Positions 17,725 through 28,789 of a DNA stretch of 64,000 bases are shown piece by piece. Under the pieces are notes generated by a model. It was not told the DNA's origin. It saw nothing but the letters and a program-made list of their open reading frames with translations, and did no database searches. The DNA lies in the NCBI GenBank assembly GCA_035574315.1, contig DATLYW010000009.1, positions 1 to 64,000 on the forward strand, read 5' to 3'. The number at the start of each line of letters is the position of its first letter. Within the stretch, counting starts at the first letter, position 1. The position numbers and the translations under genes are program-made. The DNA comes from Candidatus Zixiibacteriota bacterium (GTDB lineage: Bacteria > Desulfobacterota > Binatia > UBA9968).

Positions 17725-19542
17725 CTAAGCGGCCGCGGATTCCCGGGCCTCGAGAATCTGCCGCACCAGCTCGCCCGCCGTCACCGGCAGCCCGTTGTAG
17801 ACCAGCACGGAGATGATCTTTGCGCCGAGCCCCGGGTATTCATCCTTGATGATCGCCGCCATTTGCGCGTCCCGGTTCTGCTCCACCAGGTACACGACGT
17901 CGTGCTCGGCGAGGAATTCCGGCACTTCGCTGGTGAGCGGCAACGCCCTGAGCAGCAGGTGGTTGGTCTTCAACCCGCGGGCCTTCAGGCGGTCGCGCGC
18001 CTCGCGCACCGGCTCGTAGCTCGAGCCGTAGCAGATCACGCCGGTCCGGACTCCTTTTTCCTTCTCGATGATCGGCTTGGGAACATACTTCCTGGCGGTT
18101 TCGAACTTTCTGCGCAGCCGGTCGAGGATATACTTGTAGTCGTGCTCGTCCTCTGAGTACCTGGCGTCCGCGTCGTGGCCGGAGCCGCGCGTGAAGTACG
18201 GCGCCATCGGATGCGGATTGCCGGGCACGGTCCGGTACGGAATGCCGTCGCCGTCCTGATCGAAGTAGCGCCGGAACTTCTTGCCCGCCTTTACCCACTC
18301 CTCGAGCTGCTGCGCGTTCAGCCGCTTGCCCCAATCGAAGGGCTCCTTTTGCAGCTTGAGCGGCTCGGAGGACCAGAGGTTCATCCCGAGATCGAGATCG
18401 AGCGCCACGAACACCGGCGTCTGGAAACGGTCGGCCAAATCGAAGCTGCGCCGCGCCAGATCGAAGCACGAATTCATGTCATGGGGCAGCAGGATGATGT
18501 GCCTGGTGTCGCCGTGGGACGCCCCGTACATGAGCGAGATGTCCGCCTGCTGCGTGCGGGTGGGCAGCCCCGTCGATGGCCCCCCGCGCTGGACGATGAA
18601 GAAGACGCCGGGAATCTCGGCGTAGTAAGCCAGGCCGATCATCTCGTTCATCAACGAGAGCCCCGGACCCGACGTGGAGGTCATCGCCCGGGCGCCGGCC
18701 CAGCCGGCCCCCACCACCATGCCCGCGGCGGCGATTTCGTCTTCCGCCTGGACGATCGCATAGGCGCGTTTGCCGTCCCTCTTTTTTCGCAGCCTGGGCA
18801 GATAGTGCTCGAGCGCCTCGGCGAGCGAGCTGGAAGGCGTGATCGGATACCAGGAGATCACGGAGGCGCCGCCGAAGATCGCACCGAGCGCGCACGCTGT
18901 GTTGCCGTCGGTGATGATCTTTCCCTTGTTCCCGTTCGGAATCACCTGCAGGCGGGCGATGTTCTGGGTCGCACCTTTTTCCTTGAGATATTGATAGCCG
19001 GCATCGATGCAGGCGAGGTTGGACTCGATGACCGCGGGCTTGTTGCCGAAGGTGTCCTGCAACACCGCCTTGATGACATCCATGTCGATACCGAAGAGGT
19101 AGGCCAGGGCGCCGACATAGATCATGTTGCGCTGCTTGGCGCGCAGCGGCGAGGCGGGGACGAGCTTGGCCACGAGCTTGTTGGCCGGAACCCCGATGTA
19201 CTGGACTCCTTCGCGCTTGAGGTGAGCGGGCAGCGGGGCGGAGTCGTCGAACAGGATCAGGCCGCCGTCGCGCACGCGGTAGATGTCCTTCGCCGCGGTG
19301 GCGTCGTTGAACATGACCATGACGTCGATCACGTCCTTGCGGCTCAGGTAGCCTTCGGCGGAGGCGCGAATCTGGTACCAGGTGGGAAGCCCCTGGATGT
19401 TGGACGGGAACATGTTCTTCGAGGAGCAAGGGATTCCCATCTTGAAGATGGCCTTGAACAGAATGTTGTTCGAGGACGCACTGCCCGATCCGTTCTCGGT
19501 GGCGACGCAGATATTCAGGTCATTGATTGACGGTGTCTCCAA
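17725..19542 (-). CDS. korA: 2-oxoacid:ferredoxin oxidoreductase subunit alpha (gamma-alpha fusion)
   Basis: 605 residues. The N-terminal ~190 form the gamma domain (VATENGSGSASSNNILFKAI), fused to the pyrimidine-binding alpha domain with the hallmark ISWYPITPSSSLAEALE and TSTSGPGLSLMNEMIGLAY, then the C-terminal alpha domain (VICYGSSYEPVREA, LPLTSEVPEFL). This fusion is typical of two-subunit KorAB enzymes of anaerobes and reductive-TCA organisms. It begins with TTG (19542), supported by AAGGAGG eight bases upstream; the next ATGs lie well inside the gamma domain. A four-CBS protein gene ends 77 bp upstream on the same strand, and korB follows by 30 bp. Confidence 0.93.
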   Translation of the reverse strand: METPSINDLNICVATENGSGSASSNNILFKAIFKMGIPCSSKNMFPSNIQGLPTWYQIRASAEGYLSRKDVIDVMVMFNDATAAKDIYRVRDGGLILFDDSAPLPAHLKREGVQYIGVPANKLVAKLVPASPLRAKQRNMIYVGALAYLFGIDMDVIKAVLQDTFGNKPAVIESNLACIDAGYQYLKEKGATQNIARLQVIPNGNKGKIITDGNTACALGAIFGGASVISWYPITPSSSLAEALEHYLPRLRKKRDGKRAYAIVQAEDEIAAAGMVVGAGWAGARAMTSTSGPGLSLMNEMIGLAYYAEIPGVFFIVQRGGPSTGLPTRTQQADISLMYGASHGDTRHIILLPHDMNSCFDLARRSFDLADRFQTPVFVALDLDLGMNLWSSEPLKLQKEPFDWGKRLNAQQLEEWVKAGKKFRRYFDQDGDGIPYRTVPGNPHPMAPYFTRGSGHDADARYSEDEHDYKYILDRLRRKFETARKYVPKPIIEKEKGVRTGVICYGSSYEPVREARDRLKARGLKTNHLLLRALPLTSEVPEFLAEHDVVYLVEQNRDAQMAAIIKDEYPGLGAKIISVLVYNGLPVTAGELVRQILEARESAAA

Positions 19543-19619
19543 GACGGAACCTCCTTCAGCTTATGGGGGAACTTTTTGATTTTAACACAGGAGCACCAAA
19601 TCACAACCGCCGAGGGAGC

Positions 19620-20477
19620 CTAGCCCGGGGTGTACTGGTCCTCGGAATCGAAGTATTCCTGGACCTCCTTCCAGGCCTGACGCACGCGCTCGTCGATGTC
19701 GAACGCGCTCGCGTACTGTAGGACCTCGGGCATCGCGACGATCCCGGCGAGCTTTCCGTCCGGTCCGGTCACCGGCATGTTGCGGATGTCGCGCCGGTAC
19801 ATCTCGGCCAGGACGTCCCGGACCAGCGCCGAGCTCTCCATGGTGATCAACGGGGCGGTCATGACCGCCCGAACGGCGGTCTTCGCGGTATCGAGGCCCG
19901 GCGCCGCCACGCGCTTGAGAACGTCCCGCTCCGTGAAAATCCCGGCCGGCTCGCCGGCTGACGTGACCACGACGGCTCCGTGGCCCTCCTGCGCCATCCG
20001 CTCGATGACGTCGTGCACGGAAACGGATTCGTCGACGGTCGGCGCGCCGGGCGCCATGATGCTGCCTACGGTTTTCGGGTCGCTCATGCCCTGCCCCAGC
20101 TCGACCGCGAGTCCCAGAATCCGCCGCATCGACACGATGCCCACGATCTTCCCCCGCCGGCCGCGAACCAGGAGATGGCGGTATTTGCCCTTGTACATCC
20201 TGCCGAAGGCGTCGACGATCCGGGTCTCCTCCTTGACAGCCTGGAGCGGCTTGGTCATCACCTCACGCACCTGAACGACCGCCGGGTCCAGCTTGTCGAC
20301 CACCCGCCGCAGCACGTCCTTTTCGGTGAAAATCCCCACCGGGACTTCACCGTCGGTAATCACGATCCGGCCCACGTCCTCGGCGACCATCTTCGCCAGA
20401 ACCGCGGAGACCGTCCAGTCAGCCTCCGCCGTGGTAATGTTTCCGGTCATGATCTCGCGGACCTTGTTGGTAAGCAT
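19620..20477 (-). CDS. Four-CBS-domain protein
   Basis: 285 residues made almost entirely of two CBS pairs. Repeated signatures are VREIMTGNITT / VREVMTKPLQAV / VGSIMAPGAPTV / VRAVMTAPLITM at each unit start, with GIFTEKDVLRRVV and GIFTERDVLKRVA as nucleotide-binding ends. A short acidic tail (EYFDSEDQYTPG) closes it. CBS pairs bind AMP, ATP or SAM and act as energy sensors. CAGGAGGTG lies seven bases before the ATG at 20477. The stop is 77 bp upstream of korA, so it could report energy state to, or be coexpressed with, the ferredoxin oxidoreductase; that link is inference from position. Confidence 0.88.
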   Translation of the reverse strand: MLTNKVREIMTGNITTAEADWTVSAVLAKMVAEDVGRIVITDGEVPVGIFTEKDVLRRVVDKLDPAVVQVREVMTKPLQAVKEETRIVDAFGRMYKGKYRHLLVRGRRGKIVGIVSMRRILGLAVELGQGMSDPKTVGSIMAPGAPTVDESVSVHDVIERMAQEGHGAVVVTSAGEPAGIFTERDVLKRVAAPGLDTAKTAVRAVMTAPLITMESSALVRDVLAEMYRRDIRNMPVTGPDGKLAGIVAMPEVLQYASAFDIDERVRQAWKEVQEYFDSEDQYTPG

Positions 20478-20588
20478 CGCGCACCTCCTGAAAAGGCGCT
20501 CGGCCCATGGAGTCCTGCACCTCCAGTATAGCATTCTTGCGCGCCGGACTTGCAAGCCGCCCCGGCCTGCTGAGGGTCCCCGGCAGGA

Positions 20589-20617
20589 TTGCCTGAGAAC
20601 GCAGATGTTGTTAAATT
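20589..20617 (+). promoter_or_regulatory. Probable sigma-70 promoter of clpS-clpA
   Basis: TTGCCT (20589-20594), a 17-bp spacer and TAAATT (20612-20617), each four of six matches. The predicted transcript start near 20624 falls before the ATG at 20649 and after the alternative TTG at 20589, so it favours the shorter clpS. The region also separates clpS from the divergent CBS gene. Confidence 0.5.
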
Positions 20618-20648
20618 TAGACCACCTCCCAGGGAGGTCGGAGCCGCC

Positions 20649-20963
20649 ATGAGCCGGAGGGAAACCGAATTCGAGCAAGGGCTGGTCACCGAGACCAAGA
20701 AGAAGCTCAAGAGGCCGCCGCTCTACAAGGTTCTGCTTCACAACGACGACTACACCACCAAGGAGTTCGTGGTCCGGATTCTCCAGTACGTGTTTCACAA
20801 GGAACACACCGAGGCGGTCCAGATCATGCTGCACGTCCACAGGAAAGGGATCGGCGTGGCTGGCGTCTACACGTATGAAGTGGCCGAGACCAAGGTCAAT
20901 CTGGTCGAAAGTCTGGCGCGCCAGGCCGAGTATCCGCTGAAGTGCACGATGGAAGAGGCCTAG
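20649..20963 (+). CDS. clpS: ATP-dependent Clp protease adaptor ClpS
   Basis: 104 residues. ClpS delivers N-degron substrates to ClpAP. The core matches the family: YKVLLHNDDYTTKEFVVRIL (the NDD N-degron pocket), a hydrophobic VQIMLHVHRKG helix, GVAGVYTYEVAETKV and the C-terminal YPLKCTMEE. I use the ATG at 20649, with GGAGG about eleven bases upstream. An in-frame TTG at 20589 overlaps the predicted -35 box and is less likely. clpA begins one base after the stop, giving tight coupling. Confidence 0.95.
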   Translation: MSRRETEFEQGLVTETKKKLKRPPLYKVLLHNDDYTTKEFVVRILQYVFHKEHTEAVQIMLHVHRKGIGVAGVYTYEVAETKVNLVESLARQAEYPLKCTMEEA

Positions 20964-20964
20964 G

Positions 20965-23217
<2,253 letters not shown>

Positions 23218-23256
23218 GCTCTGCCCCCTCCCTTTTCAGTCTTCTCGATCGGCGCG

Positions 23257-24555
23257 ATGGAACATTGGGTGGTCGGGCTGTTTCTTGTCTTTTTCACTCT
23301 CGAGCTGGCCGTCGAGGGGGTGCTCAACGAGCTGAACCTGCGCTACATCCGTGAGCGCTGCGGCCCGGAGGGAATTCCCGACGACTTTCGCGGCCGGCTT
23401 TCGCCCGAAGAGTACCGCCGGTCGGTGGATTACGCGCTCGCCAGAGGGCGTTTTCAGCGGTGGGCGGAAATCTACGGCGGGGCGGTGCTGCTCGCGGTGC
23501 TGTTCGGGGGCATTCTCCCGCGGGTGGAGGAGCTCGCCCGGACGCTCGCCGGACGCTGGAACCCTGCGTGGCAGGGGCCCGGAGTTCTATTTTGCTTCGC
23601 CGTCGCGCTGATCCTCGTCTTCGCCGGTTTACCCACCGATCTCTACGCGACCTTTGGCATCGAAGCGCGGTTCGGATTCAACAAGACCACACCGGGGCTT
23701 TACCTGGCGGACAAGGCCAAGGGGCTCCTGCTGGGGATCGTTCTCGGCTTGCCTTTCCTGTGGGTCGTGCTCACGCTCATGGAGATCGCCGGACGTTTCT
23801 GGTGGCTCTGGGCGTTCGCTTTCATTCTCGGCTTTCAGCTGCTGATGATCGTGGTCTATCCGACGTTGATCGCCCCCTTGTTCAACCGGTTCGAGCCGCT
23901 GGAGGAAGGGGAGCTGCGCGATCGGATTGAAGCGCTCGCCGCGCGGGTGGGATTCAAAACCGGCGGGATCTACTCGATGGACGGGTCGAAGCGCTCGGCG
24001 CATTCCAACGCTTACTTCACCGGGATCGGACGGGCCAAACGCATCGTTCTTTTCGACACGTTGATCGCTCAGATGCCGGTCGATCAGACGCTGGCGGTCC
24101 TGGCTCATGAGATGGGACATTACAAGATGAAGCACGTCCGGCGGATGCTGGTGCTGGAAGGAGCGCTGCTCTTCGCCGGGCTCTACGTTCTCAGCCTGTT
24201 GCTCGACTACGCGCCCTTTTACGCGGCCTTCGGTCTCGCGCCGTCGAATCATGCGGCACTGGTGCTTTTCAGCCTGGTTTCGGGGCCGGCCGTTTTTTAT
24301 CTGGGCCCGTTGCTCAATTATCTATCGCGCCGGCACGAGTATGAGGCGGACCGGTTCGCCGCCCTGGCGCTCGGCGACGGACGTGCGATGGAAGAAGCGC
24401 TGGTCAACCTGACGGTGAAAAACCTCGCCAACCTGACGCCTCACCCCTGGTATTCCGCCTATCATTACTCGCATCCCACACCCGTGGAGCGGATCCGCGC
24501 GATTCGCGGGTGGGATACCCTCCGGCGCGGGGCGACTGCTCCGCTCTCCGCCTAG
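23257..24555 (+). CDS. Ste24-type M48 membrane metallopeptidase (CAAX protease 1-like)
   Basis: 432 residues. Several transmembrane helices precede the catalytic part, with a family-typical FGFNKTTPGLYLADKAKG loop. The zinc site is VLAHEMGHYKMKH (His284, Glu285, His288) and the third ligand lies in RRHEYEADRFAALAL. NAYFTGIGRAKRIVLFDTLI is the conserved Ste24/HtpX strand before it. Bacterial relatives are integral membrane proteases of unclear substrate. It starts 39 bp after clpA on the same strand and could be cotranscribed, which would group three proteolysis genes. No strong Shine-Dalgarno is seen before the ATG. Confidence 0.9.
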   Translation: MEHWVVGLFLVFFTLELAVEGVLNELNLRYIRERCGPEGIPDDFRGRLSPEEYRRSVDYALARGRFQRWAEIYGGAVLLAVLFGGILPRVEELARTLAGRWNPAWQGPGVLFCFAVALILVFAGLPTDLYATFGIEARFGFNKTTPGLYLADKAKGLLLGIVLGLPFLWVVLTLMEIAGRFWWLWAFAFILGFQLLMIVVYPTLIAPLFNRFEPLEEGELRDRIEALAARVGFKTGGIYSMDGSKRSAHSNAYFTGIGRAKRIVLFDTLIAQMPVDQTLAVLAHEMGHYKMKHVRRMLVLEGALLFAGLYVLSLLLDYAPFYAAFGLAPSNHAALVLFSLVSGPAVFYLGPLLNYLSRRHEYEADRFAALALGDGRAMEEALVNLTVKNLANLTPHPWYSAYHYSHPTPVERIRAIRGWDTLRRGATAPLSA

Positions 24556-24573
24556 CGCCGCCGGCTCTGAGCC

Positions 24574-25983
24574 TCAGCCCGAGGCGCCTCCGGTGATCTG
24601 GTTGGCGGTATCCAGCCAGTCGAGCTCCACCGTCACGCCCAGGAAGAAGCGCCGAAACGTGTCGTCCACCAGCCGGCGGGCCTGCCTGCCCCGGGAGACC
24701 CCGAGCGCGGCGAGCGCCGACTCGTAATCGTCGATGCCGAGCGGGTCCGCGCCCGGGCGATCGAGATCCGCGAGCAGCTTGTCGAGCGCCTTGTCGAGGA
24801 TCTCCATGCCGCCCCGGCTCCGTATGTAGCCGCATGCCGCCGCAAGCCCCAGGAGGAAGGGGTCCCCGTTGGTCACGAGAAAGCGGCGGTCGGGGTTCGC
24901 CGCGTAGACCTCGGCGACGCGGCGATGGATTTCAAGCGTGGTCCGTTTCAGCAGCCGCACGATGTCGGCGATATCGCCGATGTTGTCCAGGTAGGGCTGG
25001 TTTTCGTCGAGGAAACGCTCGGTCTCGAAGGCGGTCGTCACGTGCGGGTTGTGGGTGATGAACGCCTGCGTCGCAAGCACGATGTCCGATGCGAGGAACC
25101 GATCCGCGGGACGGCGCTCGCCGGGCATCCGGCCGAGGTCCTCCCAGATGGGAATGCCTTCGCTTTTCAGGTGCTCGATCAAGGGCTTTTTCATGATCTC
25201 GAGCTGCACCCGCAGGCTCATGCGCCGCTGGCTGGAGTTGAACGTCACCATGTAGTGCAGTAGCCCGGCCAGGCTGATCCCGTAGAAGATCTCGTAGCGG
25301 ACCGTTCTTTGGAGGAGGGTCTCGGTGGCGGCTTCCGGCTCGCCCAGCCGCTTGACGGATTCGGCGAAGAAATTCCAGTCCTCCTCCCGGACGAGCCCCT
25401 CGGCGACCAGCTCTTCGCGGCGCCAGGCCAGCAGGACCGCGATGAGAAAGCAGTGGAGCCTCTGGAGGCCGTCGATGATGGAGAACCGGAGGTCGCCGTC
25501 GGACAAGGAGCAGGGCCCCCCGGACCAGGTGAGCGCGGCGATCTTGCTCTCGGGCATGACTGCGCCGTCGATAAAGTCGCGGATGAGGCGCCGGTAAATG
25601 GGATCGGTCGTGTGGTCGAAAGGCGAGCGCTGGAAAAAATTGTCTTCGACCGACAACCGCTGGATGTAAGCCCCGAGCGGTTCCCGGACGTGGCCGATCC
25701 TGCCTTTGGTCTTCGGGTCTTCGATTTCGGTACCGATGACGGCGATCGGACCGGGCGGAGAGGATACCGCGGTAAAGCCGGCGCCGCGGAGCCGTCCGAC
25801 CAGGTTGACCACCGCTTCGTGCAGGCGGCGGGTGCGCTCTCGTTTCGTCGGCCTCACCGCGCCCTTCCGCGGTCGAAGTGCTTTTAGCTCGCGGCGGAGG
25901 GTTTGTGCGGCGGGCGGCGCTCCTGACGCCCGGGATCCTCGGGCGACGAATCCATTTCCTTTGACGTTCGAGTCGTCTGTCAT
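24574..25983 (-). CDS. Uncharacterised protein with DGQHR/DUF262-like motif
   Basis: 469 residues, no signal peptide or membrane segment. The first ~70 are basic. The core contains FSIIDGLQRLHCFLIAVL (Asp171-Arg175), resembling the DGQxR motif of DUF262/GmrS and DGQHR (DndB-like) ParB-fold proteins. About 75 residues later comes YMVTFNSSQRRMS (Asn249), matching the second conserved Asn-containing segment of those families. The glutamine of DGQ is Leu here. In those families the motif is linked to nucleotide binding or hydrolysis and DNA-modification defence; that it holds here is inference. AGGGAGAG precedes the ATG at 25983. It has no partner gene; an ATPase remnant lies upstream and a protease convergent. 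Function unknown. Confidence 0.6.
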   Translation of the reverse strand: MTDDSNVKGNGFVARGSRASGAPPAAQTLRRELKALRPRKGAVRPTKRERTRRLHEAVVNLVGRLRGAGFTAVSSPPGPIAVIGTEIEDPKTKGRIGHVREPLGAYIQRLSVEDNFFQRSPFDHTTDPIYRRLIRDFIDGAVMPESKIAALTWSGGPCSLSDGDLRFSIIDGLQRLHCFLIAVLLAWRREELVAEGLVREEDWNFFAESVKRLGEPEAATETLLQRTVRYEIFYGISLAGLLHYMVTFNSSQRRMSLRVQLEIMKKPLIEHLKSEGIPIWEDLGRMPGERRPADRFLASDIVLATQAFITHNPHVTTAFETERFLDENQPYLDNIGDIADIVRLLKRTTLEIHRRVAEVYAANPDRRFLVTNGDPFLLGLAAACGYIRSRGGMEILDKALDKLLADLDRPGADPLGIDDYESALAALGVSRGRQARRLVDDTFRRFFLGVTVELDWLDTANQITGGASG

Positions 25984-26425
25984 GTCTCTCCCTTCTCTCA
26001 GCAACTGCGGAGCCGAGGGATGATCCGGCGTACGGTTGGGAAAGAAAAGGCCAGGCGAACAAGGGGGGCCGCGGGTGGAACGCGAGAAACTGCCGGTTTC
26101 GAACCTGTTCGGTTGACCTTTCGAGCGAGACGGAACCGCTTCGGGCTCTCTGTTCATCGACTCCTGTAAGGAATCGCTCGACAACCCATGCGAAAAAGAA
26201 CGCGGGACTAAGGTGAACGCCGAGAAGTACCGGTGGGAAAACGAGAGGATCGAGCAGGTGAACAATCGCTGGCCGCCCCGGCCGATTCACCTCGGGCGTT
26301 AATATACAATCGAAATCCCCAGGAAACAACCAAAAAATGAGACGGCCGCCCGGCGCCAGGCGGGTACAAGATCGCGGTTTCGTCGAAGTACCGATCGACA
26401 CACACTCGGCGATGTCCGGCCGTGG
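25984..26425. other. 442-bp non-coding stretch between divergent genes
   Basis: Only one weak minus-strand promoter candidate (26301-26329) is seen. Base composition is slightly more AT-rich around 26280-26340 (AATATACAATCG, CAAAAAATGAG) than in the genes. No convincing coding frame, repeat or RNA gene is visible. It may be the eroded 5' part of the ATPase remnant that follows. Confidence 0.5.
26301..26329 (-). promoter_or_regulatory. Candidate promoter for the DGLQR protein gene
   Basis: On the minus strand: TTGTTT (26329-26324), exactly 17 bp, then TATATT (26306-26301, five of six). Transcription would start near 26294 and leave a leader of about 310 nt before the ATG at 25983, which is long, so the assignment is tentative. 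Confidence 0.35.
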
Positions 26426-26770
26426 GTGATGCCGATCGGCCAGGAGCACCTGAGCGATCAGCTGAAGCAGCGCCACGTCGCCGCCGTGCTCGTCGACGAA
26501 GCGCAAAACCTGAGCGGCGAAGCCCTGGAAGGGCCGAGGTTGCTATCGAATCTCGAGACCGATCAGGAGAAGCGGGTCGAGATCGTCCTGACGGGGCAGT
26601 TCGACCTCGAAACGAGGCCGGACCAGCCGGACCCGCAGCAGCTCAGGCGGCGGATCGCCCTTCGGTGCCGCCTCGTCTCTCTCGGGAGGCGGGAATCGGG
26701 TGCCTGCGTCGATTTTCGGCTTCGAACCGCCGCCTATGAGGGGGCTTTTCCGCGCGAACGCAGTACGCGC
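26426..26770 (+). pseudogene. Remnant of an ExeA/GspA-type AAA ATPase
   Basis: A single open frame carries the second half of an ExeA-like AAA ATPase: AAVLVDEAQNLSGEALE (Walker B, typical of the family's VIVDEAQNL), then LRLLSN-like GPRLLSNLETDQEKR, VEIVLTGQFDLE and LRRRIALRCRL (sensor/arginine-finger region). A further match, FRLRTAAYEG, corresponds to the family's RLR-AGYEG helix but is followed by unrelated sequence. The N-terminal Walker A half and the C-terminal peptidoglycan-binding part are absent. It is a decayed fragment of a secretion or transposition-associated ATPase, probably left by a deletion. The limits are approximate. Confidence 0.65.
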
Positions 26771-26826
26771 GGTCCGGCCCGGCGCGATTCCGCCAGAAAT
26801 ATCAGCGAGTCGCGGCCATTTCCGAT

Positions 26827-27678
26827 TTACCTCCCGATGAAGTGCTCAGAAGCTTGCCTTTGCCGTTCGGCGGGCGCATAGCGGCGGATCGGCAGATATT
26901 CCACCGAGGGTGTATGCCGTACGGGTTGCGGGAAAAGGCTCATGAGCTTCATGATGTCTCCAGGCATCTCGGCCGTGACCGCAAGCCCCAACGATCTGGC
27001 CCGCTCGTAGGTCAGGGGATAGTCGTGGGTCCATGTGCCCTCCGAAAGAAGTCGAGCCAGCTCATCGGTTTTGCTGTCGGGAAACTTGTCTTTCAGCAGC
27101 TCCCTTACCGCGTCGTAGAGCTGAGCCACCGCTTTCTCCGCCTGATCTGCCAGGATGATTGTTTCGTCCTCCAGTTCTTCCATCGGTTTCTTCGACGCCG
27201 CTTTGAGAATCGAAGCTGCGGGATAGTGGCCCAATTGAGGATCGACCGGGCCGAGCACCGCGTGCTCGCACATGACGATTTCGTCCGCCGCTAATGCGAT
27301 CAGTGTCCCGCCGGACATTGCATAGTGCGGCACGAAGGCCGTCACCTTGCCGGGGTGTCTCTTGATCGCCATGGCGATCTGGAGTGACGCCAGAACCAGG
27401 CCGCCGGGAGTATGGAGAATAATGTCCAGCGGAACGTCGGGATCGGTCATGTGAATCGCGCGAATGACTTCTTCGGAGTCGTTCACGTCGATATAACGAA
27501 AAAAAGGGAACCCGAGGAAGCTCATGGTTTCCTGGCGGTGCACCAGCAGGATCACGCGCGAGCCGCGCTCGCGCTCGATCCTCCACATCAATCGCCGCCG
27601 GGAGTATTCCAGGAGCCGGCGCGTGATAATCGGTTGAAGCGCCGAGAGCATGAACAACGTCCAGAAAATTTCACTCAT
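26827..27678 (-). CDS. Membrane-anchored ClpP-fold serine protease (SDH_sah family)
   Basis: 283 residues. A hydrophobic N-terminal segment (IFWTLFMLSALQPII) likely anchors it in the membrane. The rest matches the serine dehydrogenase proteinase family (PF01972), related to SppA and ClpP: LDIILHTPGGLVLASLQIA (oxyanion-type GG), FVPHYAMSGGTLIALAADEI with nucleophile Ser122, and EHAVLGPVDPQLG. A Lys or His general base is expected but not assignable by eye. GGAGGGCAG lies before the ATG. It converges on the ATPase remnant and lies upstream of marC's stop side by 179 bp. Its substrate is unknown; membrane-protein or signal-peptide turnover is the family guess. Confidence 0.85.
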   Translation of the reverse strand: MSEIFWTLFMLSALQPIITRRLLEYSRRRLMWRIERERGSRVILLVHRQETMSFLGFPFFRYIDVNDSEEVIRAIHMTDPDVPLDIILHTPGGLVLASLQIAMAIKRHPGKVTAFVPHYAMSGGTLIALAADEIVMCEHAVLGPVDPQLGHYPAASILKAASKKPMEELEDETIILADQAEKAVAQLYDAVRELLKDKFPDSKTDELARLLSEGTWTHDYPLTYERARSLGLAVTAEMPGDIMKLMSLFPQPVRHTPSVEYLPIRRYAPAERQRQASEHFIGR

Positions 27679-27857
27679 CTTCTGCCCTCCAGAGTTCGTG
27701 AGTCATCCCGGTGAGCCCGGCGTCTCCCGTGCCCCCGGCGGCGGACTCCAGTCGCCGCATGCACCGGTGACGCGCCGGCGCGGGTTACAGTAAAAAACGT
27801 CTGGAACCGGCTCGGGCATCATGCGCTCACAGGAGAACATCCAGCCGGAATCGAAAG

Positions 27858-28526
27858 TCACGCTCCTCGTGCCAGGCCGGGCCACGCATCGTTGATTCCG
27901 TTGAGCACGAATTGAATCGCCACCGCCGCGAGGATCAGCCCCATGAGCCGCGTCAGTATGCGCACCCCGCTTTCACCGAGAAAGCGTTGGATCTGCGCTC
28001 CCGCGATCAGTACGTAAAAGGACGCAGACGACGTGACAACGATCGCCGCAAAAACGGGGATCGTCTGCCACCAGAGCTTCGATTGTCCCATGAGAACGAT
28101 GACGGTGGAAATCGCGGCCGGGCCGGCCAGCATCGGGACGCCCAGCGGAATGATACCGAAATCTTCTTTGCGGCTTCCCTCGGCACGCTCTTCCGCCACC
28201 TCGCGCGTCTCGGATCGCTGCGCGTGCATCATCTCCATCGCGATCTGAAACAGAATGAGACCGCCGGCGATCTTGAAGGCCGCCAAGGTAAACCCGAACA
28301 GCTTGAAGACGAGAGTTCCGGCCGAGGCAAAAAGCGTCAGCACCGCAAAGCAGGTCCATGCGGCATGGCGCGCGATTCGCCGCGCGCGGGCGCGGTCCCC
28401 TCTAGCGCCCATCGCCAGAAATGCCGGGATGGAGCCGAAAGGGTCGACGGTAAAGAAGACCGAGCTCAGTGATACGAGTAGGAATGGAAAAAATTCTTGA
28501 AAAGCGCCGGGGACGAAGCGTTCCAC
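27858..28526 (-). CDS. MarC-family integral membrane protein
   Basis: 222 residues with six hydrophobic segments. Family marks are FFTVDPFGSIPAFLAMG in TM1-2, GGLILFQIAMEMM and the central IIPLGVPMLAGPAAISTVIVLM. A charged loop (RSETREVAEERAEGSRKEDFG) splits the two halves. MarC proteins were once linked to multiple antibiotic resistance, but that role is not supported and they are treated as transporters of unknown substrate. The start is GTG at 28526; no ATG is available before TM1 and there is no clear ribosome-binding site, so the start is uncertain by a few codons. Confidence 0.88.
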   Translation of the reverse strand: MERFVPGAFQEFFPFLLVSLSSVFFTVDPFGSIPAFLAMGARGDRARARRIARHAAWTCFAVLTLFASAGTLVFKLFGFTLAAFKIAGGLILFQIAMEMMHAQRSETREVAEERAEGSRKEDFGIIPLGVPMLAGPAAISTVIVLMGQSKLWWQTIPVFAAIVVTSSASFYVLIAGAQIQRFLGESGVRILTRLMGLILAAVAIQFVLNGINDAWPGLARGA

Positions 28527-28754
28527 GCCGCAGTTTTATGCCAGTCGGACCTTCGCGCGCAAGTCGCCCGTGGCTTCTGTGCTTCTCGGGGCGATCCCGC
28601 AAACCTTCCCCCTTCGCGGTCGGCGGTGACGCTGCGGCTGCCGGCGAAGCTGGGCGCAGGCGCCGCCCTCTGAGGGTCGGCTCGGTTTGTCCCGGAGAGG
28701 GGGAGACCGTTAAGGAAGGGGGGAGTCGCCGCGACGACGGCAGGCGACTGTTTC

Positions 28755-28782
28755 TTGACAGTCGGCCTGGGATGGTTAGATT
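28755..28782 (+). promoter_or_regulatory. Sigma-70-type promoter for the SPW-like gene
   Basis: A perfect TTGACA (28755-28760), 16-bp spacer and TAGATT (28777-28782, four of six). The start would fall near 28790, giving a leader of about 180 nt before the ATG at 28971. Confidence 0.6.
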
Positions 28783-28789
28783 TTGTCGC

